Shown here: positions 19,469 through 28,304 of the stretch, piece after piece
Position numbering within the stretch: the stretch's first letter is position 1
Layout: each line of letters starts with the position of its first letter
NCBI RefSeq assembly: GCF_020037475.1
Contig: NZ_JAIQDB010000010.1
Coordinates: 1-64,000, forward strand
Direction of reading: 5' to 3'
Length of the DNA: 64,000 nucleotides
DNA from: Sutcliffiella deserti
GTDB lineage: Bacteria; Bacillota; Bacilli; Bacillales; Bacillaceae_I
The notes under the pieces: generated by a model
Databases searched by the model: none
The model's input: the letters and a program-made list of their open reading frames with translations, nothing else
What the model was told of the DNA's origin: nothing
Translations under genes and position numbers: made by a program

Positions 19469-19518
19469 AAGGGGCCTAGTCCACAGCATGGTAAAGTGCT
19501 GAGGGCTGGGCCCCTTTT
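19469..19518. terminator. Bidirectional terminator between rsfA and lipL
   Basis: AAGGGGCC-AG-CC pairs with GG-CT-GGCCCCTT, with an inner AGCA/TGCT helix. T-rich tails are present in both directions. The two genes converge here. Confidence 0.8.
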
Positions 19519-19527
19519 ATATGGGAA

Positions 19528-20376
19528 CTACATAAATTTCTCATTTCGCTCGATTATCCTTTGATGGTATTGGTGATAGAGCTCCGTTTCGGTTCCTTGG
19601 AGGGTGTTGGCGTAAAGGCTGCCGCTCCATTCTTTCAGGGAGGTTAGTAAGCGCAGCATGACATCTTGAACAGTCAATTGCAGGCCGGTCAGTTCCGTCA
19701 ACGATGCCATCACACTTGGATCAATGGTCGGAAAGGCAAATTTGGTTTCTTCCCCTTGAAGCGCTCGCTTGTAAAATTCTTGTATAAGGGTTGCACGCTC
19801 AGAACCACTTTCGTTGATACAAAGGTATATTTGAACCGCTACACCTCCGCGAATTCTGCGTTGTGAAATTCCGGCGAATTTTTGATCATTTATGCTAAGG
19901 TCGTAGCTTCCTGGACAGTAGGAGCCGATAATTTCCTTTGCTTCTATCCTTGTTGTAATGTCATGAAACATATGCTTGGTCAATTCGTACATCGCATCAT
20001 AGCCTCTGTTGATATCGATGGCTTTCTCTCCTTCAGGAAAAACAAGCGAAATGTTCAGTACTCCGCGATCAAGCACAACCGCCAATCCACCAGAGTTTCG
20101 GACAATGACCTGGTAGCCCTCTGCTTGTAGATAGCTGATACCATTTTGTAGATGCGGCAGTCTTGTGTCTTGGATGCCGAGAACAATCGTCTTGTCATGC
20201 ACCCATGTACGGCAAACCGCTCCACTCTCCCCTTGCCCTACAGAAGTACATAAGGTATCGTCCATCGCAAAGGACTGAAGGGCTTGAAAATTTGTGCCTA
20301 ATGAAGATTGATCGATAATTCGCCACTTTTCCTGCCTTAACAACTGCAGTGCTGGCGTATTCGTTGATTTACTCAT
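19528..20376 (-). CDS. lipL: Octanoyl-[GcvH]:protein N-octanoyltransferase
   Basis: 282 aa (B. subtilis LipL/YwfL about 281) from ATG at 20376. It belongs to the lipoate-protein ligase fold: [31 protein letters not shown], and [24 protein letters not shown] with the catalytic cysteine in the SYCPG segment. It moves octanoyl from the H protein of glycine cleavage to E2 subunits in lipoate assembly. AGAGGAG is 12 bases upstream of the ATG. The open frame runs on to 20754 through repeat DNA, but nothing there resembles the family, so it is excluded. Confidence 0.92.
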   Translation of the reverse strand: MSKSTNTPALQLLRQEKWRIIDQSSLGTNFQALQSFAMDDTLCTSVGQGESGAVCRTWVHDKTIVLGIQDTRLPHLQNGISYLQAEGYQVIVRNSGGLAVVLDRGVLNISLVFPEGEKAIDINRGYDAMYELTKHMFHDITTRIEAKEIIGSYCPGSYDLSINDQKFAGISQRRIRGGVAVQIYLCINESGSERATLIQEFYKRALQGEETKFAFPTIDPSVMASLTELTGLQLTVQDVMLRLLTSLKEWSGSLYANTLQGTETELYHQYHQRIIERNEKFM

Positions 20377-20616
20377 GGTAACAAATACTCCTCTAACCAT
20401 TCTAATATATTCCCTAGCATTATAATACAAGTGCAGAAGGAGGGAAAGGTCCCTTGTACTTTTGGGGCCAGTCCCCAGCAGGAATTTCTCTATAAACGTC
20501 GAATAAGCAGGTAGGTGCGCCGTTTTGAGCGGCTGCACTTCCCTGCTTTTTGTTGAGGTTTTATCACTTAGGCTCACGGGATTGGGAGCGGTGTCGGACT
20601 CGTTCGGGCCTTTGGT

Positions 20617-20797
20617 GTCCACGCGGCACCGTTTTTGTGGGCTCTGCACTTTGAGTACACCCGGCACCCGTTTTTGTGGCCTCCATGGTCTCATTTCGCA
20701 CTTTGAGGCCACCCGGCCCCGCCTCCATGCTCTCATTCCATACTTTGTGTCCACGCGGCACCCGTTTTTCCCGCCTCCATGGTCTCATTCAATTCCT
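20617..20797 (+). repeat. Degenerate tandem repeat (about 38-52 bp units, four copies)
   Basis: Units start GTCCACGCGGCACC, GTACACCCGGCACC, GGCCACCCGGCCCC and GTCCACGCGGCACC. Full units continue with CGTTTTT, GCCTCCATGGTCTCATT and a CACTTTGA-type end; unit 2 is 52 bp, and units 1 and 3 have internal deletions (38 and 42 bp). They fill the gap between pta and lipL. A diverged single unit occurs at about 36146-36187. No coding value is seen. Confidence 0.8.
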
Positions 20798-20832
20798 TTA
20801 CTAATGCAAGACTCCCATTTTGTACTTCAGAT

Positions 20833-21807
20833 TTAGTTAAGTGCTTGTCCAGCGGTAATTAGCGCCAGTTTGTACACGTCTTCTACGCTGCATCCGCGAG
20901 AAAGGTCATTTACCGGTTTGTTCAGGCCTTGCAAGATTGGTCCTACTGCTTCAAAGTTTCCGAGGCGTTGTGCAATTTTGTAGCCAATGTTTCCTGCTTC
21001 TAAGCTTGGAAATACGAATACGTTCGCATCGCCTTTGATGATGGAGCCTGGTGCTTTCTTTTCAGCAACAGATGGAACGAACGCTGCATCAAATTGAAAC
21101 TCGCCGTCAATGATTAGCTCTGGTGAACGTTCTGCCGCTAAACGGGCTGCTTCCACTACACGCTCTGTTTCCGGTGACTTGGCTGATCCTTTAGTGGAGA
21201 AGCTTAGCATTGCTACTTTTGGCTCGATATTGAACATTTTCGCAGTTGCCGCACTTTCTACTGCAATTTCCGCTAGATCTGTGCTGTCTGGGGAAATATT
21301 GATGGCGCAATCAGCAAATACGTATTTCTCATCGTTGCGAACCATAATAAACACACCAGATGTTTTACGCACACCCTCTTTTGTTTTGATGATTTGCAAT
21401 GCCGGGCGAACGGTGTCGGCTGTCGAGTGAACCGCTCCGCTTACTAAGCCTTGTGCACGGTTAACATGGACAAGCATGGTTCCAAAATAGTTTGGTGTCA
21501 TCAGTATTTTACGTGCATCCTCTTCTGTTGCCTTGCCTTTACGACGTTCCACAAAGGAATCCACAAGCTCATCTAGATGCTCATAGGTCTTAGGATCATA
21601 AATTTCTACCCCATCCAACGTAAGCTTTAATTTCTCCGCAAGGTTAGTGATTTCCACTAAATCCCCTACCACAATCGGCTTTACCATATTTTCAGCGGCC
21701 AAACGCGCAACCGCAGTTAAGACACGCTCATCGGTTCCTTCTGGAAATACTATTTTCAAGTCTTTACCTACTATATTTTCTTTTAACGTTGTAAATAAAT
21801 CACTCAC
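20833..21807 (-). CDS. pta: Phosphate acetyltransferase
   Basis: 324 aa (B. subtilis Pta 323), a short single-domain type. Conserved segments include FPEGTDERVL, GLVSGAVHSTADTVRPALQ, FADCAINISPDSTDLAEIA and VFPSLEAGNIGYKIAQRLG. It interconverts acetyl-CoA and acetyl phosphate in acetate overflow. The start is GTG at 21807 with AAAGGAG 8 bases upstream. A perfect cre box and a promoter lie upstream, so activation by CcpA under good carbon supply is expected, as in B. subtilis. Confidence 0.97.
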   Translation of the reverse strand: MSDLFTTLKENIVGKDLKIVFPEGTDERVLTAVARLAAENMVKPIVVGDLVEITNLAEKLKLTLDGVEIYDPKTYEHLDELVDSFVERRKGKATEEDARKILMTPNYFGTMLVHVNRAQGLVSGAVHSTADTVRPALQIIKTKEGVRKTSGVFIMVRNDEKYVFADCAINISPDSTDLAEIAVESAATAKMFNIEPKVAMLSFSTKGSAKSPETERVVEAARLAAERSPELIIDGEFQFDAAFVPSVAEKKAPGSIIKGDANVFVFPSLEAGNIGYKIAQRLGNFEAVGPILQGLNKPVNDLSRGCSVEDVYKLALITAGQALN

Positions 21808-21849
21808 ACAAATCGCTCCTTTGTCACTTTAGAATCGCTTATAAAGATA

Positions 21850-21877
21850 AGGATACTTTAACAAATTGGAAAAGCAA
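21850..21877 (-). promoter_or_regulatory. Candidate pta promoter
   Basis: Minus-strand TTGCTT (21877-21872), a 16-bp spacer and TATCCT (21855-21850). Transcription would start near 21843, which would place the cre box at about -55. Confidence 0.5.
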
Positions 21878-21891
21878 ACATTACCCTTTAT

Positions 21892-21905
21892 TGACATCGC
21901 TTACA
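21892..21905 (-). promoter_or_regulatory. cre box (CcpA site) upstream of pta
   Basis: The minus strand reads TGTAAGCGATGTCA, which fits the cre consensus TGWAANCGNTNWCA at every position. It lies about 85 bp upstream of the pta start and upstream of the likely -35, the position used for CcpA activation rather than repression. Confidence 0.85.
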
Positions 21906-22184
21906 AGAAAAAGTCTTTATTTTCTAAAAAAAACACTCTATCTATGCCCTACTATTGTATCTACCACTCCCTTTCCTATTCATAAACCGGGTACATTTTG
22001 AGGTAATAAGGCGCTCGGTGCATGAAAAGAGCATGCCGCAACCAATACTATTGGAGATTATGTGAACACCCACACCACAAATAGCCTAAAAGCGTCCTAT
22101 AATAAAGAAGATATGGGAAAACTGTGTTATAGTATGGATGAATACATAGTAGTAAAAATCGATTCTTTCTAAGGAGTGATTCTA

Positions 22185-22928
22185 ATGAGTGAAGCAGCTC
22201 AAACATTAGATGGCTGGTATAGCCTGCATGATTTTCGATCGATTGATTGGTCCCTTTGGAAAACACTTTCAAGTGAAGAACGCCAAACGGCCATTAACGA
22301 GTTTTTAGGATTGATGGAGAAGTGGAACAAAACGCAAGCGGAGAAGAATGGAAGCCATGCTTTGTACACAATTGTTGGTCAAAAAGCAGACTTCATGATG
22401 ATGATTCTTCGTCCAACACTTGAAGAACTTAACGATATTGAAAACGAATTTAATAAAACAACCCTTGCTCAGTACACCATTCCGGTACATTCCTATGTAT
22501 CCATTGTGGAGCTTAGCAACTATCTGCCGGCTGGTGAGGATCCATATGAAAACCCTCAAATTCTAGCGAGACTCTATCCTGAATTACCAAAAGCGAAGCA
22601 TGTATGTTTCTATCCAATGGACAAGCGCCGTATGGGAGAAGATAACTGGTACATGCTGCCGATGGAAGATCGCCGCCGCCTGATGCGCAGCCACGGAATG
22701 ATCGGCCGTCAGTATGCAGGGAAAGTTAAGCAAGTAATCACCGGTTCTGTCGGATTTGATGATTACGAGTGGGGCGTCACTCTTTTTGCAGATGAAGCAC
22801 TTCAATTCAAAAAGCTTGTATACGAAATGCGTTTTGATGAAGTAAGTGCCCGCTACGGTGAGTTCGGTACATTCTTTGTTGGAAACATTTTAGCGGAAGA
22901 TAAAGTTTATTCATTCTTGCATGTGTAA
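22185..22928 (+). CDS. hemQ: Coproheme decarboxylase HemQ (chlorite-dismutase family)
   Basis: 247 aa from ATG at 22185 (AAGGAG 8 bases upstream; GTG at 22176 abuts it). The catalytic tyrosine of the family is Y143 in CFYPMDKRR and the axial haem histidine is H170 in MRSHG. It turns coproheme III into haem b, the last step of the coproporphyrin-dependent haem route of Gram-positive bacteria. The neighbours pta and gerQ match the B. subtilis position of ywfI. The terminator follows closely, so it is a single gene. Confidence 0.95.
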   Translation: MSEAAQTLDGWYSLHDFRSIDWSLWKTLSSEERQTAINEFLGLMEKWNKTQAEKNGSHALYTIVGQKADFMMMILRPTLEELNDIENEFNKTTLAQYTIPVHSYVSIVELSNYLPAGEDPYENPQILARLYPELPKAKHVCFYPMDKRRMGEDNWYMLPMEDRRRLMRSHGMIGRQYAGKVKQVITGSVGFDDYEWGVTLFADEALQFKKLVYEMRFDEVSARYGEFGTFFVGNILAEDKVYSFLHV

Positions 22929-22941
22929 AATAAAAATCGGT

Positions 22942-22971
22942 GGGACTCTTGATTGCAAGGGTCCTTTTTTT
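22942..22971 (+). terminator. hemQ terminator
   Basis: GGACTCTTG and CAAGGGTCC pair around ATTG and are followed by TTTTTTT. Confidence 0.85.
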
Positions 22972-23215
22972 GTTGTCTAAAAGTTATGTCATCTAGAAGG
23001 ATCCATCTTTATCTGCACCTACTCCCCTACTTTCTAAATCCACATCCTATCCTAAACATGCTAAAACCACTTGGCATATTCCACCCCCACCTTTCATACA
23101 ATCAAGTAGTGTGAGTTATCTTTTTTATTTGCACCATTTTCGGCCCGCTCAATATGTTAATAGAGATACGCAAGAGGGCTTGAACCAGGTTCTTTTGTAA
23201 TATTGAGGTGAGAAA

Positions 23216-23398
23216 ATGGAGCCCGCTACTTTTTCCCTGGGGTTTTTCCGACCTGATGGACCGTGCCCGGCACAGTGGTACATTCAGCCAAATACAGGTC
23301 GTTATAAGGCGCATCGCTTCTTTTCACCAACAGAAGCTAATTGTGCTGATGTTTACAACACTTTTTTAAGTAGAGAAATCTATACTTACACGTTTTGA
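23216..23398 (+). CDS. Possible 60-aa protein upstream of gerQ
   Basis: ATG at 23216 follows GAGGTGAGAAA, and the frame ends 14 bp before gerQ. The product is rich in aromatic residues and proline, with FFRPDGPCPAQWYIQP and two cysteines. I do not recognise it. The ribosome binding site, the spacing to gerQ and the non-random composition suggest a real gene, perhaps co-expressed with gerQ in the mother cell. It could also be a chance frame. Confidence 0.45.
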   Translation: MEPATFSLGFFRPDGPCPAQWYIQPNTGRYKAHRFFSPTEANCADVYNTFLSREIYTYTF

Positions 23399-23412
23399 GG
23401 AGGGAATGGCAC

Positions 23413-23910
23413 ATGAGTCAACAGTTTAGTCAGGCAGCAGGTTACCCTTATGGAGCGGGGTATGGTGATCCTTACTCAGGTTTAAGTCGTGCTTATGGAC
23501 AGCAAGGCGGCTATCCTTACGGTTATGGAGGATACGGCCAGCAACAACAACAAGTGTTAGGGCAATCAGGAGTACCTGGTTTTCCATCGCAGACTACCCA
23601 ACAAGCTCCTGCTATACCAGGGATGCTGCCTTTAGAGCAGTCGTATATTGAAAACATTCTACGTCTGAACCGCGGAAAGCTTGCTACTGTTTACATGACA
23701 TTTGAGAACAATCGTGAGTGGAATGCGAAGATTTTCAAAGGGATTATTGAGGCGGCAGGACGTGATCATTTGATCTTAAGTGATCCGCAAACAGGTAAAC
23801 GTTATCTGCTCTTGATGGTTTACTTGGACTATATTACTTTTGATGAAGAACTGGATTATGAATACCCTTTTAGTGGGCAGGTACCTTTGAGCCAGTACCA
23901 GCCTCGTTGA
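23413..23910 (+). CDS. gerQ: Spore coat protein GerQ
   Basis: 165 aa from ATG at 23413 (GAGGAGG 9 bases upstream). The N-terminal 80 residues are rich in Gly, Tyr, Gln and Pro; the C-terminal half (LPLEQSYIENILRLNRGK ... KRYLLLMVYLDYITFDEELDY) is the conserved GerQ domain. In B. subtilis GerQ localises the lytic enzyme CwlJ in the coat and is cross-linked by transglutaminase Tgl through N-terminal lysines. Here no lysine occurs before the conserved domain, which is unusual. It follows the small open frame closely. Confidence 0.92.
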   Translation: MSQQFSQAAGYPYGAGYGDPYSGLSRAYGQQGGYPYGYGGYGQQQQQVLGQSGVPGFPSQTTQQAPAIPGMLPLEQSYIENILRLNRGKLATVYMTFENNREWNAKIFKGIIEAAGRDHLILSDPQTGKRYLLLMVYLDYITFDEELDYEYPFSGQVPLSQYQPR

Positions 23911-24063
23911 TTGGATAATTGATAGGGCTCTTTTAGATAGAGTTTATTAGTAAGGACGTTTGGTTTTTGGTTAAACACATTCTATTGTGAGGGGTTGGGG
24001 ACCTTGCTTTTGAGTGTGTTTTTTTGTTTTTGTTTTTGTTAGGAAAGTAGGTTGGCGGTGTAA

Positions 24064-24202
24064 CTCCCTGTTCCTTTTCGTTCCAGGTGATCGCTTTCCG
24101 CGGGGCGGTGCGGGAGCCTCCTCGGCTAAAGCCTGTGGGGTCTCCCGTCTACCGCTACCTCCCGCTGGAGTCGATCACCTTCCACTCCAATACACAGGGG
24201 GA
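24064..24202 (-). repeat. Type-A structured repeat, copy 2
   Basis: Closed by CCCTGT (24066-24071) and ACAGGG (24194-24199), then AGGTGATCG (24085-24093) and CGATCACCT (24172-24180). Inside, GCGGT-CGGGAG pairs with CTCCCG-ACCGC. Relative to the 9.6-kb copy one pair differs on both sides (CGGGAG/CTCCCG here, CAGGAG/CTCCTG there), which is a compensated change. The invariant blocks CCGCGG, GCCTCCTCGGC and GGGGTCTCC are present. Confidence 0.88.
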
Positions 24203-24338
24203 AGCACTTAGATATAAGGTCATTTTTTCACCTTGACTATTGTGAGTAATTTTTATATTGAATTTGAATTCTAAGTTTTATATAGGTGAGACCTTTTAAA
24301 AGACCTTTAAAGACCACACATTGGACTTTTGGTTCCCA

Positions 24339-25333
24339 GTTGTGGATCGGAACGAAAGGCGAAGACTCCTGCGGGAGATAGTGCTTTGGGAAGACCCCGC
24401 AGGCGATTAGCCGAGGAGGCTTCCCAAGCACCCCGCGGACGCGAAGCCTTTCGTGCAGAGTAACAGCGGTCTATAGCCTACCCCTCCATCCTACAGATAA
24501 AGCATTTTTCACTAAAATTTTCAAAGAACACCCCTTGAACTTTTGGTTCCCAGCTGTGGATCGGAACGAAAGGCGGAGACTCCTGCGGGAGATAGTGCTT
24601 TGGGAAGACCCCGCAGGCGATTAGCCGAGGAGGCTTCCCAAGCGCCCCGCGGACGCGAAGCCTTTCGTGGAGAGGAACAGCGGTCTACAGCCGAACCCTC
24701 CATCCTACAGATAAAGCATTTTTCACTAAAATTTTCAAAGAACACCCATTGAACTTTTGGTTCCCAGCTGTGGATCGGAACGAAAGGCGGAGACTCCTGC
24801 GGGAGATAGTGCTTTGGGAAGACCCCGCAGGCGATTAGCCGAGGAGGCTTCCCAAGCGCCCCGCGGACGCGAAGCCTTTCGTGGAGAGGAACAGCGGTCT
24901 ACAGCCGAACCCTCCATCCTACAGATAAAGCATTTTTCACTAAAATTTTCAAAGAACACCCATTGAACTTTTGGTTCCCAGCTGTGGATCGGAACGAAAG
25001 GCGGAGACTCCTGCGGGAGATAGTGCTTTGGGAAGACCCCGCAGGCGTTTAGCCGAGGAGGCTTCCCAAGCGCCCCGCGGACGCGAAGCCTTTCGTGGAG
25101 AGGAACAGCGGTCTACAGCCGAACCCTCCATCCTACAGATAAAGCATTTTTCACTAAAATTTTCAAAGAACACCCATTGAACTTTTGGTTCCCAGCTGTG
25201 GATCGGAACGAAAGGCGGAGACTCCTGCGGGAGATAGTGCTTTGGGAAGACCCCGCAGGCGATTAGCCGAGGAGGCTTCCCAAGCGCCCCGCGGACGCGA
25301 AGCCTTTCGTGGAGAGGAACAGCGGTCTACAGC
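24339..25333 (+). repeat. Tandem array of five type-B structured repeats, 214-bp period
   Basis: Copies occupy 24339-24477, 24553-24691, 24767-24905, 24981-25119 and 25195-25333. The start-to-start distance is exactly 214 bp each time, and the 75-bp spacer is repeated too. Each copy is closed by GCTGTGGA against TCTACAGC and CGAAAGGC against GCCTTTCG. Inside, CCTGCGGG pairs with CCCGCAGG and GCTTTGGGAAG with CTTCCCAAGC, the two pairings crossing. Copy 1 is the most diverged but keeps pairing through GTTGTGGA/TCTATAGC. Copies 2-5 are nearly identical. The array lies between the 3' ends of gerQ and ywdK. Confidence 0.95.
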
Positions 25334-25413
25334 CGAACCCTCCATCCACCAGATAGAGCATTTTCCCTAAAAGGTGAAGACTCCTCCCCGCGATCGGAAA
25401 GCCAAACATTACC

Positions 25414-25782
25414 TTATCCCTTAAAAGCAGCCACAATAAGCAGGACCCACCCCAACAAAAAGGCTACTCCCCCAAGTGGAGTAATCGCCCCTAATACTTT
25501 TATCCCAGATAGGGTAAGGATGTATAAACTGCCTGAAAATAAAATAATGCCGACAAACATGGACCAGCCTGCTGTCGTTAAAAGTCCTGAACTACCCAAG
25601 CGGTCGATCATGAAGGCAATGACAAAAAGGCCGCCTGCATGGAACATCTGATAAGTGACCCCTGTTTTCCAGATTTCCAGCATTCTTTCTGATACTCTTC
25701 CTTCTAGGCCATGGGCACCGAATGCGCCTAGTGCGACTGCCAAAAAGGCATGAATGGCGCCAAGTATGATAAATAGATTCAT
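25414..25782 (-). CDS. ywdK: DUF423 membrane protein YwdK
   Basis: 122 aa with four predicted membrane helices and the family start ILGAIHAFLAVALGAFGAHGLE. DUF423 proteins (B. subtilis YwdK) are conserved small inner-membrane proteins of unknown function. The ATG at 25782 has AAAGGTGG upstream. It converges on gerQ across the repeat array. Confidence 0.88.
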   Translation of the reverse strand: MNLFIILGAIHAFLAVALGAFGAHGLEGRVSERMLEIWKTGVTYQMFHAGGLFVIAFMIDRLGSSGLLTTAGWSMFVGIILFSGSLYILTLSGIKVLGAITPLGGVAFLLGWVLLIVAAFKG

Positions 25783-25869
25783 TTTTGTTCCACCTTTCCT
25801 ATCTTCTCTAATTAGTTTAAGCTTACTATTATGTATAGCATAAATATCCGTATGTTAGGGGGCTTCTTT

Positions 25870-26589
25870 ATGAATTATATAGTACAACCTCTCGGAGACC
25901 AAGCCGTTCGCATGGAGATGGAGGATTCTTCCCCACCCATTCGCTCTATTTGCGCCTTTTTAACCTCACATCCCCTAAAAGGCGTGGTTGATATTGTTGG
26001 AGGGCTGAGCAGCGTCACTATTTTTTACGAATATCCTGCAACGAATTTTTATAGTTTAAAGGAACATCTTGCTGCTTTGCTCGAAAACTTCCCGGAAGAT
26101 AATGTTGCGGCATTTACTAATACTCGAACGGTTTATCTTCCTACCTTGTACGATGGTCCAGATTTATCCCAACTGTCATCCACACATAATATGACGGAAG
26201 AAACTATTATCCGCCTTCACACAGGTGGCACATATGAGGTGACGATGCTAGGTTTTTTACCAGGTTTTCCTTACTTAACGGGATTGCCGGAGTCATTGGA
26301 AACTCCAAGGCTTAGCACTCCAAGAGGGAAAGTGGAAGCTGGTTCTGTTGGAATTGGCGGCAACCAAACGGGGGTCTATCCTATTGCATCTCCAGGTGGC
26401 TGGAATCTTATCGGGCGTACACCAATTCCCCTATTTTCTCCAGGTGAAAAGGAGCCATTCTTGCTTCAGGCTGGCGATACTGTTCGGTTTCAGGCTATCA
26501 GCGAAAAGGAATATAACGAATGGCTGGAAAAAGTACAGCAACAGACGGATTGGAAAAAGGAAGTGATTGATTGTCATGAAGAAAATTGA
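25870..26589 (+). CDS. pxpB: 5-oxoprolinase subunit PxpB (KipI)
   Basis: 239 aa (B. subtilis KipI 240) from ATG at 25870, with AGGGGG 7 bases upstream; the longer frame from 25831 lacks a ribosome binding site. Conserved family segments are [13 protein letters not shown] and [20 protein letters not shown]. With PxpA and PxpC it forms the prokaryotic ATP-dependent 5-oxoprolinase, which opens pyroglutamate to glutamate. In B. subtilis it was first described as an inhibitor of the sporulation kinase KinA. First of a three-gene operon. Confidence 0.93.
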   Translation: MNYIVQPLGDQAVRMEMEDSSPPIRSICAFLTSHPLKGVVDIVGGLSSVTIFYEYPATNFYSLKEHLAALLENFPEDNVAAFTNTRTVYLPTLYDGPDLSQLSSTHNMTEETIIRLHTGGTYEVTMLGFLPGFPYLTGLPESLETPRLSTPRGKVEAGSVGIGGNQTGVYPIASPGGWNLIGRTPIPLFSPGEKEPFLLQAGDTVRFQAISEKEYNEWLEKVQQQTDWKKEVIDCHEEN

Positions 26590-27340
26590 TTTAAATTGTG
26601 ATTTAGGGGAGAGCTTCGGTTCCTTTGTGATGGGAAATGACGAACTGATTCTTCCCTATGTTACCTCTGTTAATATTGCCTGTGGCTTTCATGCAGGTGA
26701 TCCACATGTCATGAGTAAAACGGTAAGATTAGCAAAAGAGCAGAAGGTTGCGGTCGGGGCCCATCCTGGATTTCAAGATCTCCAAGGCTTTGGAAGAAGA
26801 AGCATGCCGCTTACTCCTGATGAAGTATATGATGTGATCCTTTACCAAATTGGCGCCATGTCAGCCTTTTGCCGGGCACACGGTACCGAGCTTCATCATG
26901 TAAAACCGCATGGAGCACTCTATAATATGGCGGCATCAGACTTTAATCTTGCACAAGCAATCGCTAAAGCAGTGAAAGCTTTTAACCCTTCGCTTCTCTT
27001 ATTTGGCCTATCGGGCAGCGAGCTGATTCGCGCAGGAAGAGAAGCAGGACTTTCTACCGCGTCCGAGGTCTTTGCCGATCGAACCTACCAGGCGGACGGG
27101 ACACTCACACCTAGGAGTCATCCAGGTGCACTCATCCATGATGCAACAGTGGCGGTACAGCAGGTGCTAGATATGGTGGAGCATGGCTCAGTTAAGTCCC
27201 TCACAGGGGAAAGTGTCGAACTTGAAGTCGATACCATCTGCCTTCATGGTGACAATGAACATGCCATCCTTTTTGCTCAACAACTACATGATCACCTATT
27301 AGAAAAAGGAGTGCACATTAGGCAGGTGGGCTCATTATGA
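26576..27340 (+). CDS. pxpA: 5-oxoprolinase subunit PxpA (LamB/YcsF family)
   Basis: 254 aa. The typical N-terminus [12 protein letters not shown] begins at ATG 26576, overlapping pxpB by 14 bp. Other family segments are [38 protein letters not shown] and CLHGDNEHA, whose His and Asp residues probably form the active site. It works with PxpB and PxpC in pyroglutamate hydrolysis. Translation is coupled on both sides. Confidence 0.95.
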   Translation: MKKIDLNCDLGESFGSFVMGNDELILPYVTSVNIACGFHAGDPHVMSKTVRLAKEQKVAVGAHPGFQDLQGFGRRSMPLTPDEVYDVILYQIGAMSAFCRAHGTELHHVKPHGALYNMAASDFNLAQAIAKAVKAFNPSLLLFGLSGSELIRAGREAGLSTASEVFADRTYQADGTLTPRSHPGALIHDATVAVQQVLDMVEHGSVKSLTGESVELEVDTICLHGDNEHAILFAQQLHDHLLEKGVHIRQVGSL

Positions 27341-28272
27341 CGGTTCCGTTGTTTAAAGTGGAGAAGACCGGGCTGCTCACTTCTTTTCAGGATCTTGGTC
27401 GAAATAAACATCAATCAAAAGGCGTGGTCTCTTCAGGTGCCATGGACACGACTGCCTGTCAGGTCGCGAACCTGCTTGTAGGAAACTCAAATGATGAAGC
27501 ATGTATTGAAGTGGCAGTGCAAGGTCCATCCTTAACCGTGCTTGCCGAGACAGCCACCATAGCCATCTGCGGAGCTTCTCTTTCTCCTATGATTAATGGG
27601 GACGAAGTGGAGATGTGGAAAACGCTTCAGGTAAAAGAAGGGGATCAATTGCAATTTGGCGCACAAAAGGAAGGTGTTTATGCATATGTCGCGACTAGAG
27701 GCGGTTATGCCATAGCATCTCCTTTAGGTAGCAAGGCTTATTACGGGAAAGCCTCACTTGGGACCCCCATTTTAAAAGGAGATGTTATTTCTACTAGTTC
27801 CGAGTTTACTTCTCTTCCTTCTCGAGGAATTCGCCATTCCTTCCATTATCCTAAAGAAGGTACCATTCGCGTCATCCTCGGCCCACATGAGAAGCATTTT
27901 TCAGCGGAAGATCTCGACCGTTTCTTCTCCCAGCCCTATCAGGTGAGGCAGGGAGATCGAATGGGCTATCGGCTTCACGGAGAAGCACCTCTAGGAGCTG
28001 GCGCTAGGAATGGAATTGCCTCTGATGCCATTCCACTTGGAGGTATCCAGGTGCCTGAGGATGGGCAGCCAATTGTCCTGTTGGCAGACAGACAAACGAC
28101 GGGCGGATATCGGCGTATTGGTACGATTATCACGGCAGATATCGCCAAATTAGTTCAAATTCCAGCTGGTGGTACCGTTCATTTTGAACAAACTACATTG
28201 GAGGAGGCTTACGCCGCTATAGCTGAACAGCAGCGCTTTATCAAACATCTCTCTATTTTTGCCCAAAATTAA
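27337..28272 (+). CDS. pxpC: 5-oxoprolinase subunit PxpC (KipA)
   Basis: 311 aa, biotin-dependent-carboxylase-like fold (KipA family). ATG at 27337 overlaps the pxpA stop (ATGA). Conserved segments are [41 protein letters not shown] and the C-terminal [15 protein letters not shown]. It is somewhat shorter than B. subtilis KipA (about 335). A strong terminator ends the operon here. Confidence 0.94.
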   Translation: MTVPLFKVEKTGLLTSFQDLGRNKHQSKGVVSSGAMDTTACQVANLLVGNSNDEACIEVAVQGPSLTVLAETATIAICGASLSPMINGDEVEMWKTLQVKEGDQLQFGAQKEGVYAYVATRGGYAIASPLGSKAYYGKASLGTPILKGDVISTSSEFTSLPSRGIRHSFHYPKEGTIRVILGPHEKHFSAEDLDRFFSQPYQVRQGDRMGYRLHGEAPLGAGARNGIASDAIPLGGIQVPEDGQPIVLLADRQTTGGYRRIGTIITADIAKLVQIPAGGTVHFEQTTLEEAYAAIAEQQRFIKHLSIFAQN

Positions 28273-28304
28273 ACGCCCTACCGTATCTTGTAGGGCGTCA
28301 TTTT
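28271..28304 (+). terminator. pxpBAC terminator
   Basis: ACGCCCTAC pairs with GTAGGGCGT around CGTATCTT and is followed by CATTTT. The last bases touch the stop of the convergent 98-aa gene. Confidence 0.8.

Noticed and set aside
20377..20754. N-terminal extension of LipL by 126 codons
   Set aside because: It is translated from a degenerate tandem repeat, has no family likeness, and a good start with ribosome binding site lies at 20376.
24339..25333. CRISPR array
   Set aside because: The repeat unit is 139 bp and the spacers are identical to each other; there are no unique spacers and no cas genes.
24543..25370. Repeated 61-74-codon open frames on both strands of the tandem array
   Set aside because: They arise because the repeat has few stops. 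Conservation follows base-paired arms, not codons, and the same frames appear in every copy on both strands.
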